Of a stretch of 64,000 bases of DNA, positions 29,740 through 39,032 are shown one piece after another. Positions within the stretch are counted from its first letter, which is position 1; each line of letters begins with the position of its first letter. The position numbers and the translations under genes were made by a program. The stretch is from Skeletonema tropicum (lineage: Eukaryota > Bacillariophyta > Thalassiosirophyceae > Thalassiosirales > Thalassiosiraceae), in assembly GCA_037178625.1 (NCBI GenBank), contig CM074142.1:2131412-2195411 (forward strand). Reading direction: 5' to 3'. The notes under the pieces are model-generated. The model ran no database searches and had not been told where the DNA came from. It saw only the letters and a program-made list of their open reading frames with translations.

Positions 29740-32700
29740 ATGTCCTTCAACAACCGAAGCAACAACAACAATAACGGCGGAGGAGGCGGTCCCCAAAAAT
29801 CCGCCTCCTACTCCATCAAACCCTTCCGCTCCTACAGCCAAATGGACAATACCTCCGCCCTCGCCACGTTCCAATCCCTCGCCTCGGCCATGGACGAGAT
29901 TCACAACCGCAACGCCTCCACCCTCAGCTTCGAGGAGCTCTACCGCAACGCCTATAATTTGGTCCTTCACAAACATGGCAATTTGCTGTACGAGGGGATC
30001 ACGGAGCGGCTAACGGTTCATTTGCGACGGTGTGGGGGACGATTGGTACGGTTGCAACGGGATATGAATACTACTAATACTAATCAAAAGAATAATCATC
30101 ATGCAATTGGTGGTGGCGCCACTACCACTACTGACTCGCTACTGCAATACCGACTCCTCGAAGAATTGAGCAAGGCGTGGACCGAACACCGCATTACCAT
30201 GGTCATGGTTCGCGATATATTCATGTATATGGATCGGACGTATGTGCCGCAGCAACGGAAGCGGCCTGTGTATGATTTGGGCCTGTGGTTGTTTCGACGG
30301 GTGGTTTGGGAGAGGAGTATGGGGGATGATCAAGATGGTGTGGAGGAGGCGGAGGGTGGTGGTGGTTGGTTGATGAATTATACTATTATGCCCGCCGGTA
30401 ATCATAATTCGTTGGATGATGATCCAATGAACATGAACTCGACAGTAACTACAACGACGACGACGACGACATTGGGCAATGTGGCATCGACATTGGTACT
30501 GCAAGTCATTCATCAAGATCGTCTCGATCGGTTGGATGATGCACCACAACGCATGGCATTATTACGAAGTCTCGTTCAAATGTTATTGGAGTTGGCTCAT
30601 GCAAGTAATGGTGCCTATGCCGATGCTGCATCATCGTTTCGACGGGTAGGAGGAGGAGGAGGAGGGGCATCTGCCGCAGCAGCAGCAACAGCGAGTAATA
30701 GTGGGAATAACATGCCCGTATATGAACGTGATTTTGAAGAGGCATTTTTGGGAGAATCTCAAGATTTTTATCGGGTGGAGAGTACTAGTCGATTAAGTCA
30801 TGGTATATCCTCTGAAGAAACTACCAACATTAGCGGTGGTGGTGGTGGCAACAACAGTAATAGTGGTGGTATGAGTGGTGTCAATACAAATGACAATGAC
30901 GACGACGATGGAAAACCAGCAGCCAAATATTCCGCCATGGAATATGTCCATCGTGCCCAATCTCGTCTTCAGGAGGAACGTGTTCGTGCCTCCACTCTCG
31001 ACTTACCTGCATCGACACGTGCGGCCCTATTGAGGATTGTGGAGACAGAGTTGATTGAACGTCATGCTCGTACATTGGTGGAGATGGAGGGGAGTGGATT
31101 TGCAAGTATATTGAAGGTTGTGGCGAGTAGTCCTGCGATTGGTTCGGTTGCTGCTGCTGCATCTTCTTCTGCTGGTGGTGGTGGTGGGGGTGGCAGCAGT
31201 GGTGGTGGTAGGATGATGATGCCTGCTGGTGGGGACAGTAGTGAATCCAGTGTGGTGATTGATCATGAACGTATCAAGGATTTGGCATCCATGTATGAAT
31301 TATTCTCACGTGTCCCATCCAGTGTGAATCATTTGAGGGATGCCTTAAGTGAACGGATTAAAATTGATGGGAGGGCATTGGTCAAGGACCAAGAGAATAA
31401 TGTCGCCCCTCCCGCGGCATTTGTCAAGGGAATTTTGGCAATGAGGGAACGATTCCATGCGGTTGTTACAGATGCAATGAAGGGGGAGAAGAAGGCACAG
31501 AAGCGAATGAAGGAATCGTTTGAAGACTTTTTGAATGCCGATGCACGTGCTGCGAATTGTTTGGCAGTGTATGTTGATGAATTATTGAGGGTGGGATTGA
31601 AGGGGGCGGATGAAAGGAAGGTATCAGCGGAGTTGGATCGGGTTATTGTTATTTTTAGGTATTTGTCCGATAAGGATGTGTTTGAGGCGTATTACAAGAA
31701 TCATTTGGCCAAGAGACTATTGGGCAATAAGAGTGGGAGTGAGGAAGCGGAGAGGGCAATGGTGTCTCTGCTCAAGGCGGAGTGTGGTTATCAGTACACA
31801 TCCAAGTTGGAGGGTATGTTTAATGATATGCGCATCTCCAAGGAGACAGCAGAAAAGTACCGCTCGCATAAAAAGTCATTGAATAATACAGTCTCAAATG
31901 ATGCGAGGGATGCCGAGAATGGGGGAAAGCCAGTGGATGTTGAAGTCAGTGTCCTCACAACTGGATATTGGCCAAGTCAAAACGTCGCTCCATGCATCCT
32001 CCCTCCAGCCGTGAAGGCTGCAATGGACCGCTTCCAAAAGTATTATTTGAATACCTACACTGGAAGGAAGCTCTCTTGGCAAACGTCGACTGGCTCGGCT
32101 GAGATCCGTGCCACCTTCCCCCCACAGAAGGGATCATCAAAAACTCGCCGTCATGATTTGAGCGTTACCACGTACCAAATGTGTATCCTTGTCCTCTTCA
32201 ATACCAGGGATACCCTCACTCTCAAACAAATCCGGGATGAGACCAATATTCCGGAGGATGAACTGCGCCGCCATCTTGTCAGTCTATGCACCCCCAAGCA
32301 CCGCATCTTACGAAAGGGCTCCAAAGGGAAGGGGATCTCTGGAGACGATGATACCTTTACTTACAATGCCGACTACACCTCTAAAATGACTAGGGTTAAA
32401 GTACCCATGGTGAGTATGCGTGATGCATCGAGTGCCTCTTCTGGAGGTGCGAAGGGTAACGGGTCTGCTTCAGCCGCAGGGGGTGCTTCCAAGAGTACAG
32501 GCCTCGTGGATGGATCAGCATCTGTCCCTCTTTCTGTAGAAGAAGATCGTCGTCATTTGCTTGAGGCAGCCATTGTCAGAATTATGAAGGCAAGGAAGGT
32601 GCTCAACCACAATGACTTGGTAGCAGAGGTAACAAGGCAGTTATCTGGTAGGTTTGTCCCCCCTCCACAGTTTGTAAAGAAGAGAGTTGAAAGTTTGATT

Positions 32701-32760
32701 GAGCGTGAATATTTGGAGAGAGATGAGGCGGATAGGAGAGTTTATCGCTACATGGCCTAA
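29740..32760 (+). CDS. CUL3: Cullin-3-type scaffold of CRL3 ubiquitin ligase
   Basis: 1,006 residues, single exon. After an N/G-rich leader (NNNNNGGGGG) the cullin N-terminal repeats begin at about residue 33 (MDEIHNRNASTLSFEELYRN is typical of CUL3). The cullin homology region contains AYYKNHLAKRLLGNK and the C-terminal winged helix. The neddylation site reads IVRIMKARK with the acceptor at Lys950, followed by a terminal IEREYLERDE...YRYMA that matches the cullin-3 ending. Cullin-3 holds BTB-domain receptors and RBX1. Extra low-complexity inserts (poly-Gly, poly-Thr, poly-Ala) lengthen it beyond the usual about 740-770 residues. It is not an F-box partner (that is CUL1). Confidence 0.93.
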   Translation: MSFNNRSNNNNNGGGGGPQKSASYSIKPFRSYSQMDNTSALATFQSLASAMDEIHNRNASTLSFEELYRNAYNLVLHKHGNLLYEGITERLTVHLRRCGGRLVRLQRDMNTTNTNQKNNHHAIGGGATTTTDSLLQYRLLEELSKAWTEHRITMVMVRDIFMYMDRTYVPQQRKRPVYDLGLWLFRRVVWERSMGDDQDGVEEAEGGGGWLMNYTIMPAGNHNSLDDDPMNMNSTVTTTTTTTTLGNVASTLVLQVIHQDRLDRLDDAPQRMALLRSLVQMLLELAHASNGAYADAASSFRRVGGGGGGASAAAAATASNSGNNMPVYERDFEEAFLGESQDFYRVESTSRLSHGISSEETTNISGGGGGNNSNSGGMSGVNTNDNDDDDGKPAAKYSAMEYVHRAQSRLQEERVRASTLDLPASTRAALLRIVETELIERHARTLVEMEGSGFASILKVVASSPAIGSVAAAASSSAGGGGGGGSSGGGRMMMPAGGDSSESSVVIDHERIKDLASMYELFSRVPSSVNHLRDALSERIKIDGRALVKDQENNVAPPAAFVKGILAMRERFHAVVTDAMKGEKKAQKRMKESFEDFLNADARAANCLAVYVDELLRVGLKGADERKVSAELDRVIVIFRYLSDKDVFEAYYKNHLAKRLLGNKSGSEEAERAMVSLLKAECGYQYTSKLEGMFNDMRISKETAEKYRSHKKSLNNTVSNDARDAENGGKPVDVEVSVLTTGYWPSQNVAPCILPPAVKAAMDRFQKYYLNTYTGRKLSWQTSTGSAEIRATFPPQKGSSKTRRHDLSVTTYQMCILVLFNTRDTLTLKQIRDETNIPEDELRRHLVSLCTPKHRILRKGSKGKGISGDDDTFTYNADYTSKMTRVKVPMVSMRDASSASSGGAKGNGSASAAGGASKSTGLVDGSASVPLSVEEDRRHLLEAAIVRIMKARKVLNHNDLVAEVTRQLSGRFVPPPQFVKKRVESLIEREYLERDEADRRVYRYMA

Positions 32761-32926
32761 GAAAGTTTGGCTGTTGTATTGACATAGTGGTTCAATATTA
32801 ATTGGAAGATAGAGTATGAAATTAGTTTTATGATAGCACCATCATCGTATTCTTCACATGAACATAGATAGCTGCCAAGCTATCATTCCACCTTGACTCA
32901 GGATCTGAGTATGGGAGTTAGACTAG
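32761..32926. terminator. Convergent 3' region
   Basis: 166 bp between the convergent ends of cullin-3 and the ankyrin-bearing F-box-family gene. No specific signal identified. Confidence 0.3.
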
Positions 32927-34600
32927 CTACTCTTCATACCGCTGTAACAAGGCAATGAGGCCATCACGCTCTCGCCGTACTTTGTCGTCTAATGGTAGCA
33001 TATCTTGCAGCAATTGAAGAGCAGTCCTCGAACAAGATGTTGGAGCACCTGCCTCAAGAAGCAATTCGACCGTGCGAATTACAGATCCTTCCTCGAAATC
33101 CAGATCTCTCTCGTCAGCATCTTTCGAGAAACAAGATACCGTCATGTAAATAATAGATCCATTAGCTCCAGGATAGGCATCCTCTACATCTGCCTCAGCA
33201 TAGATAAAGCGGCGCACACAATCAGGGTGACGGAAACAGGCAGCGGCCATCAAACATGAACCACCAAACAAATCTTTGTCATTTGGATTTGCTCCCTGTT
33301 CGAGGAGATAGTCCACCAGATCAATGTGGCCGTTTCGGCACGCTACCAAAAGACATGACATGCCATCGACTTGGCGGCAACCGATAACGTCCACCCCGGA
33401 TTCATGAAATGCTTTGACAGTAGCAAGGTCACCACGCTCCGCTGCAATAAATAACCTGCAAAAGTGAACTTTATCTGCATCCCCACTCTCGTGGTACTTA
33501 GCGCAGCAGCTTTCACCACAAACGCATTGTTTCCATCCCGAGATGCAATTATGGCAAATGCATCGCTGACAGCTAACGCAGCAAACAAGTTCATTAAAGT
33601 GACAATCACTGCAGAAGACCTCTTCACATGCACTGCATCGCATTGTACTATCAACGCAGTCGTCACATAATTTGTTGTCGCATCCAGCGCCACAAACAAA
33701 AACACTCCTGCAAGTCAAACAAGAATCCTCTTCACAGTAATCGCAGTACTCAATTGCTGAGCATTCTGCGCAGTAGCTTCTATCACAAGCATCACAAATA
33801 CCGATCATGAACTTCTCATCTCCATCATCACTCCTACAGTTATCGCAGTAATGTTTCAGGCATACACAGCACGTATATCTCTGCAATCCACCCACAATCC
33901 AGTCATTGTTCCATGGGAGCTCATCTTCGCTGAAAGGAGGGAGCTCTTCCTCGCATTTCAAACAAATCTTTGTATCACGATTCCTCCACGCTTGGTTGCA
34001 CCTTTGAACAAAAGCCACAAATTCTGAATCATCATCTGAATTACGCCACTTCTCTGGAAACTGAAAATATTGCGTTGATTCAAGAATGCTGTCTAGAATG
34101 GGAAATAGGTGGGTCCGGATCTAGATATGGACTTTGATTCTTCCCAACGAGACTCAAATCAATCTGCTCGATCGTTGTCGATCCACGCAGCGGCTCCAAT
34201 CCGGCGCCGGTAATGTTGACACAATTTGTCAACTTCAATCTTGTGAGTTTATTTTGGGCATCGTGCTGAGATAGAAGGCTCTGGAGTTATCACGGGGCTC
34301 TGATGATTACCGACGAGACTGAGATCAATGAACTCAATGACAGTAGAGCCCCGCAGCGGCTCCAATCCGGCACCCGTAATGGTGAAACAATTAGTTAGCC
34401 TCAATCTTTTGAGTTTATTGACGGCACTGGTACACAGCAAAATTGCGCGGATATCATTGTTTTCGCAGCCAAATCCTTTTCAATATCCCCAAAATCTAGA
34501 GTGCTCCATTCATTGCCAACGATGGTCGAGGTCATCTCACTGGGCAAGTCAGAGACCGCCGAATTTTCATCCAATGCGACGGCGAGCAAAACTCTCGACG
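32927..34600 (-). pseudogene. F-box-family member fused to ankyrin repeats, damaged 5' part
   Basis: The 3' two thirds (34018-32927, 363 residues) are intact. They hold the paired-cysteine array (CLKCEEELP, CCVCLKHYC, CDACDRSYC, CSDCHFNELVCCVSC and more), then instead of a coiled coil about three ankyrin repeats (LFIAAERGDLATVKAF, LLVACRNGHIDLVDYLLEQG, RTVELLLEAGA). The open frame continues upstream through ILDSIL. The LRR unit is present twice (34140-34240 and 34320-34440), a frameshift falls near 34110, another near 34460, and the F-box motif is cut off at about 34590 after MLAVALDENSAV. The C-terminal part could still be expressed from an internal start. Confidence 0.7.
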
Positions 34601-35079
34601 TATCCGGGGACCGATCTCACGATCAGCTGATCGAGTTTCGACCTTCTCCTTCAATCAGGATTTTCGAGGCATTCGTTCCAAGCATCTTGGCGCCAGTCGA
34701 TTCGAATGAAATTTTAATTCGATTCGATCTCCATCCACGAGCTCTCCACTAACATGTCGAACAAGGTAGGCATAAGTATGCAAACAGGATGGTCAATAAT
34801 TAGTAGTAATTTGGAATTGTATTACTATCTTACAGTTTCTACATTCGTACATTCATCCATCTGCCATCATTTCGACGATATCTTGTCAATTTACACTAAG
34901 ATGGTCCAGATTACGTTAGCACTCATGTAAGTATCATTCATTTTGCACAAAGCGAGGTTGAAATTGAAGGCACGACCCGATACGTAGTGCATTACTACAC
35001 AAAAGAGACTCAGCTTCGGCGTTTGGTTCAAGATTCGCTGCTTGTTTCCTTGAGCATATATATTCGATCTACCACGTCC
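34601..35079. other. Spacer, no gene recognised
   Basis: It contains the palindrome CGATCAGCTGATCG at about 34619. Two tiny ATG-plus-donor strings (ATGTCGAACAAG|GTAGG at 34754) do not add up to a gene. Confidence 0.35.
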
Positions 35080-35701
35080 AATTGGCGTGTGATACCTTGA
35101 AGGAAGTCACCAGCAAAGTTTGTCCGCCTGCGTTTGATGATATTCTCTTGCTCGCCCCTCGCCATGATGTTATTATGACGGGCCGGCGCTTCCACACTAC
35201 AGGTCTCGCACCTACAGAAACATTCAGAAGGTTGGTTAGGTTAAAGAAGTGATGATTGTGAAGAATGGGTGTCAAATGGGTGCATTTGATGGTGATTTGT
35301 GGTACTAGTATGTACGATTATGGTACTTTAAGGTATGTAGGGGGAATGTTTTCTGTAGAAGTCTCAGCTCCTACATAACCCAAAGTACATAATCATAGAT
35401 ACCACCTACACAAATCACTTGTTTTCACCCCTTCCATCATCCCAAACATACCATCAACCAACCATCGCTGAGTAGAGATAACCGAGACCTGTAGTGTGGG
35501 CGCTTCGGTCTGAGTCGATCGACTTCTTGCTTCTTGGATGAGCCTCTCCCGCCATAAAACGCCTTTTGTAACATGATGTAAATGTTGTAACATGCTCAGT
35601 AGCAGTAAGCAGTAGGTAATAGGTACATAAGTGCCTCCCTCCACCCTCCATCCAAATAGATCCAAATGCTATTACCGTGTGTAGGCACTTCACAATCAAC
35701 C

Positions 35702-36907
35702 ATGTCAAATAGTAAAAGGAGGCGGATAGCCGCCGCCAATGGGTCTCCGAATGACATTGGCGATCTACCTAGCGGAATATTAGCACATGCAGCTAGTTTT
35801 CTAGCCAATCCATCAAAGGCGCTCTTCGCCGTCTCATTGGATGAAAATTCACCCAATGAGAGGAGCACGGCTATCGTTGGCAATCAACGGGACATTCTAG
35901 ATTTTGGGGAGATAGAAAAGGATCTGGCAGCAAAACTTTCAGATGATGACATCGAGAAGATGCTGCTGTGTATCGACGCCGGTAATAATGTTAAAAGATT
36001 AAAGTTAGCCAATTGTACAAAAATCACCGGCGCAGGATTGGAGCCGCTTCGTGGCTCTGCTGTAATCGAACTGATTGATCTCAGTCTAGTTGGCGATAAT
36101 CAAAATCCAAATCGTTTAGATCCAGAGTCGCGACTATCATGTGATTATGTGCTACCAATTCTCGACAGTATCATTGACGGAGAGGGCTGTTTGTTAAAAT
36201 ACATAGTATTTCCATATTTGTGGAAAAAGGGACCTTCTGCCGACTCTGAGCTCCATGCCTCCATTATTAGATACAATCAAATGTTGAGCAATCGGGACAC
36301 GATCAGGTGCTTGGAATGTAATCAAGTACTTCCTCGTAATGGAGATCCATGGATTCAAACTGAAATTGGTCTGGTCTATGGAGTCCAGTTTTACACCTGT
36401 TATGGTTGTCTGAGGCACTATTGCTACTACTGCCAAAATATTGATGGGGTGGAGATGTTAAAAGACTGCCAAACTTGCCAACGAGACTACTGCGTAGACT
36501 GCATAAAAATGCATCCTTGTCTCATATGTGGAAGAATAAATGATGACAAGAATTGTTATGATTGCTACAAACATGAATGTAACAAATGCAAAGCGAAGAT
36601 CTGCCCAGATTGTGTTCAGACCGGTCACAGCTGCTCTCAATGTACAGACTGTAATACAGTGTGCTGTGCAGCGTGCGATACAGCTAAGAGGGAGAAGCAG
36701 TTACTTTGCGATGGATGCTGGCAAAGTTGTTGCAGCGACTGTCGATTGCTAAGGTTTCGACAAGGCGAACTTGATTGCGCAGATTGCATCAAGACAATTG
36801 CTCCCTTACTGGTGACTGAGAGTATAGCGTACAAACGCTTGAAGGATGAAGTAGACCAGTTGAAGTCTGAAATCGAAGAGCTAAAGCGTGAAAATAAAGA
36901 TGTTTAA
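35702..36907 (+). CDS. F-box/LRR/Cys-rich/coiled-coil protein (intact)
   Basis: 401 residues from ATG 35702 (MSNSKRRRIAAANG). A longer in-frame ATG at 35666 exists, but the paralogues align from the second. Order: basic KRRR; F-box-like LPSGILAHAASFLANPSKAL (about 20-39); linker with LDFGEIEKDLAAKLSDDD; LRR unit VKRLKLANCTKITGAGLEPL and IDLSLVG; the region VLPILDSIIDGEGCL; then at least ten CxxC pairs (CLECNQVLP, CYGCLRHYCYYC, CQRDYCVDC, CDGCWQSCCSDC); coiled coil LKDEVDQLKSEIEELKREN. F-box plus LRR is the plan of SCF substrate receptors; the cysteine array would bind zinc. Substrate unknown. Confidence 0.8.
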   Translation: MSNSKRRRIAAANGSPNDIGDLPSGILAHAASFLANPSKALFAVSLDENSPNERSTAIVGNQRDILDFGEIEKDLAAKLSDDDIEKMLLCIDAGNNVKRLKLANCTKITGAGLEPLRGSAVIELIDLSLVGDNQNPNRLDPESRLSCDYVLPILDSIIDGEGCLLKYIVFPYLWKKGPSADSELHASIIRYNQMLSNRDTIRCLECNQVLPRNGDPWIQTEIGLVYGVQFYTCYGCLRHYCYYCQNIDGVEMLKDCQTCQRDYCVDCIKMHPCLICGRINDDKNCYDCYKHECNKCKAKICPDCVQTGHSCSQCTDCNTVCCAACDTAKREKQLLCDGCWQSCCSDCRLLRFRQGELDCADCIKTIAPLLVTESIAYKRLKDEVDQLKSEIEELKRENKDV

Positions 36908-37497
36908 TCAGTGATCTGAGAACAAAAGAAGCCAAAATCTTCGTTGAGGCAGTAGTCACATGAAATTGTGCTGCCTCCTCTCTTCTCGACATTATTATTG
37001 GGACAGGCGATGCTCATGTACTTCACATACATTCTGTCCTGGATGACAATTCGTGAAGTACACACAAATAATAGATAAATATCCTTGGATAGCGAGTTAT
37101 TTTCGTAAAAGGTACATGCCGTCTTGGTATGACATAACAGAAATCAATTGTCACGATGATGAAAGTATGTTATGGAGTCATTGGAGAAAATTAAAGAAGT
37201 CTCCAGCAAAGGTTGTCCGCCTGCGTTTTATGATATTGTCTTGCTCGCCCCTCGCCATGATGTTATTATGATGGGCTGGCGCTCCGGCAGACTCGATCGA
37301 TCGCCGGGGGGCGCTTGCTTGCTTGAGATGTATGGGTGTATGGGGCATTGGGCTTATCGTCCCTCTCCCGCCAATAAAACGCCTTTTGTAACATGATGTA
37401 AATGTTGTAACATGCTCAGTAGCTCAGTGCTCAGTACATACTGCCCTCGCTCCACGCTATCCAAATGCTACCGTGTGTAGGCACTTCACAATCAACC

Positions 37498-38643
37498 ATG
37501 TCAAATAATGAAAGGAGGCGGATAGCCGCCGCCAATGGGTCTCTTAATGACATTGGCGATCTACCTAGTGGAATATTAGCACACGCAGCTAGTTTTCTGG
37601 CCGCTCCATCGAAGGCGCTCTTTGCCATCGCATTGGATAAAAATTCAGGTGTCACATCTGAGAGGAGCTCGGCCATCGTTGGCAATCAATGGGACGTTCT
37701 AGATTTTGGGGAGATTGAAGAGGAGTTGGCAGTGAAACTTTCAGATGATGACATCGAGAAGATGCTGCTGTGTGTTGATGCGGTTAATAATGTTAAAAGA
37801 TTGAAGTTAGCCAATTGTACAAAAATCACCGGCGTCGGATTACAGCCTCTGCGTGGCTCTGCTGTAATCGAACTGATTGATCTCAGTCTAGTTGGCGATA
37901 ATCAAAATCCAAATTATTTAGATCCAGCGGCACGAATATCATGTGATCATGTGCTGACAATTCTCGACAGCATCATTGACGGAGAGGGCTGTTTGTTAAA
38001 ATACCTAGTATTTCCGTCTGTGTGGAAAATTCAACCTTCTGTCGACTCTGAGTTCCATCAATTCATTTTGAGATACAGTCAAATGAGAAGTAGTCAGAGG
38101 ACAATCAGCTGCTTGAAAAGTAATGCACACCTTCCTCTTGATGGATACGAATGGATTGAATCTGAAATTGATGCTTTGCTCTATGGATGCCAGTCGTACA
38201 CCTGTTATGGTTGTTTCAAACACTATTGCTACTACTGCCAAAACATTGGTGGAGAGGAGATGATAAAAGGCTGTTTTACTTGCCAACGAGACTACTGCAT
38301 AGACTGCGCAAAAATGCATCCTTGTCTCATATGTGGAACAATACTAGATGACATGAATTGTTACGATTGCTACAAACATGAATGTCACAAATGCAAAGCG
38401 AAGATCTGCTCACATTGTGTTCGGACCGGTGACTGCTCTCAATGTCCAGACTGTAATATAGTGTGCTGTGCAGCGTGCGATAGAGCTCAGAATAATGCGG
38501 ATTATTTCCTCTGCGATGGATGCTGGCAAAGTTGTTGCAGTGATTGTCGATTACGGAGATTTCGACAAGGCGAACTTGATTGCGCAAAATGCATCAGTAT
38601 GATTGATCACTTACTGGCGGCTGAGACTAGTACAAATGTTTGA
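37498..38643 (+). CDS. F-box/LRR/Cys-rich protein, coiled coil lost
   Basis: 381 residues from ATG 37498 (MSNNERRRIAAANG). It is a close tandem paralogue of the gene at 35.7 kb with the same F-box-like, LRR and cysteine-array order (CYGCFKHYCYYC, CQRDYCIDC, CDGCWQSCCSDC). The frame stops after LLAAETSTNV. Downstream DNA to about 38707 still matches the coiled-coil codons (GAAATCGAAGAGCTAAAGCG), so a recent indel or substitution has removed the last about 25 residues. If the coiled coil mediates dimerisation, this paralogue would be altered in that respect (inference). Confidence 0.78.
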   Translation: MSNNERRRIAAANGSLNDIGDLPSGILAHAASFLAAPSKALFAIALDKNSGVTSERSSAIVGNQWDVLDFGEIEEELAVKLSDDDIEKMLLCVDAVNNVKRLKLANCTKITGVGLQPLRGSAVIELIDLSLVGDNQNPNYLDPAARISCDHVLTILDSIIDGEGCLLKYLVFPSVWKIQPSVDSEFHQFILRYSQMRSSQRTISCLKSNAHLPLDGYEWIESEIDALLYGCQSYTCYGCFKHYCYYCQNIGGEEMIKGCFTCQRDYCIDCAKMHPCLICGTILDDMNCYDCYKHECHKCKAKICSHCVRTGDCSQCPDCNIVCCAACDRAQNNADYFLCDGCWQSCCSDCRLRRFRQGELDCAKCISMIDHLLAAETSTNV

Positions 38644-39032
38644 TTAAATAAGTGGAAGAGTTGAAGATTGAAATCGAAGAGCTAAAGCGTGAAAATAAAG
38701 ATGTTTAATCAAGGATCTGAGAATGTAATAGCCACATGAAATCGTGCTGCCTCTCCACGATATTGTTATTGGGAGCGGCGATGCTCACGCCTTCACATAC
38801 ACTCCCTCTTGGTGGCTGGACGTCTCGCTCACAAATCATGGAACAAAAATTTGAGGATTTCCTCGTATACATTTTTGTGTTACTTTCATGAAAGAGAGGT
38901 GATATGCCGTCTTGGTATGGCATATACGACAGAAATCAATTGTGTTGATGAAAGTATCATTGGACAAAATAGACCTCCAGGTCAATCAGCTGCGAACAGA
39001 TTTGGAAACTTTGATATTTTACACGGAGTAAT

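Larger units (their letters stand above)
35080..38960 (+). repeat. Two-unit tandem segmental duplication with F-box-family genes
   Basis: Unit 1 (about 35080-37175) and unit 2 (about 37176-38960) share the upstream block (GTCCGCCTGCGTTT, CTCGCCCCTCGCCATGATGT, AAACGCCTTTTGTAACATGA), a complete gene, and the downstream block (CACATGAAATYGTGCTGCC, ACAGAAATCAATTG). Identity is high in the genes, lower in the spacers. Confidence 0.85.

Noticed and set aside
30139..31266. Minus-strand frames inside the cullin-3 gene
   Set aside because: Low-complexity mirror images of a clearly conserved coding strand.
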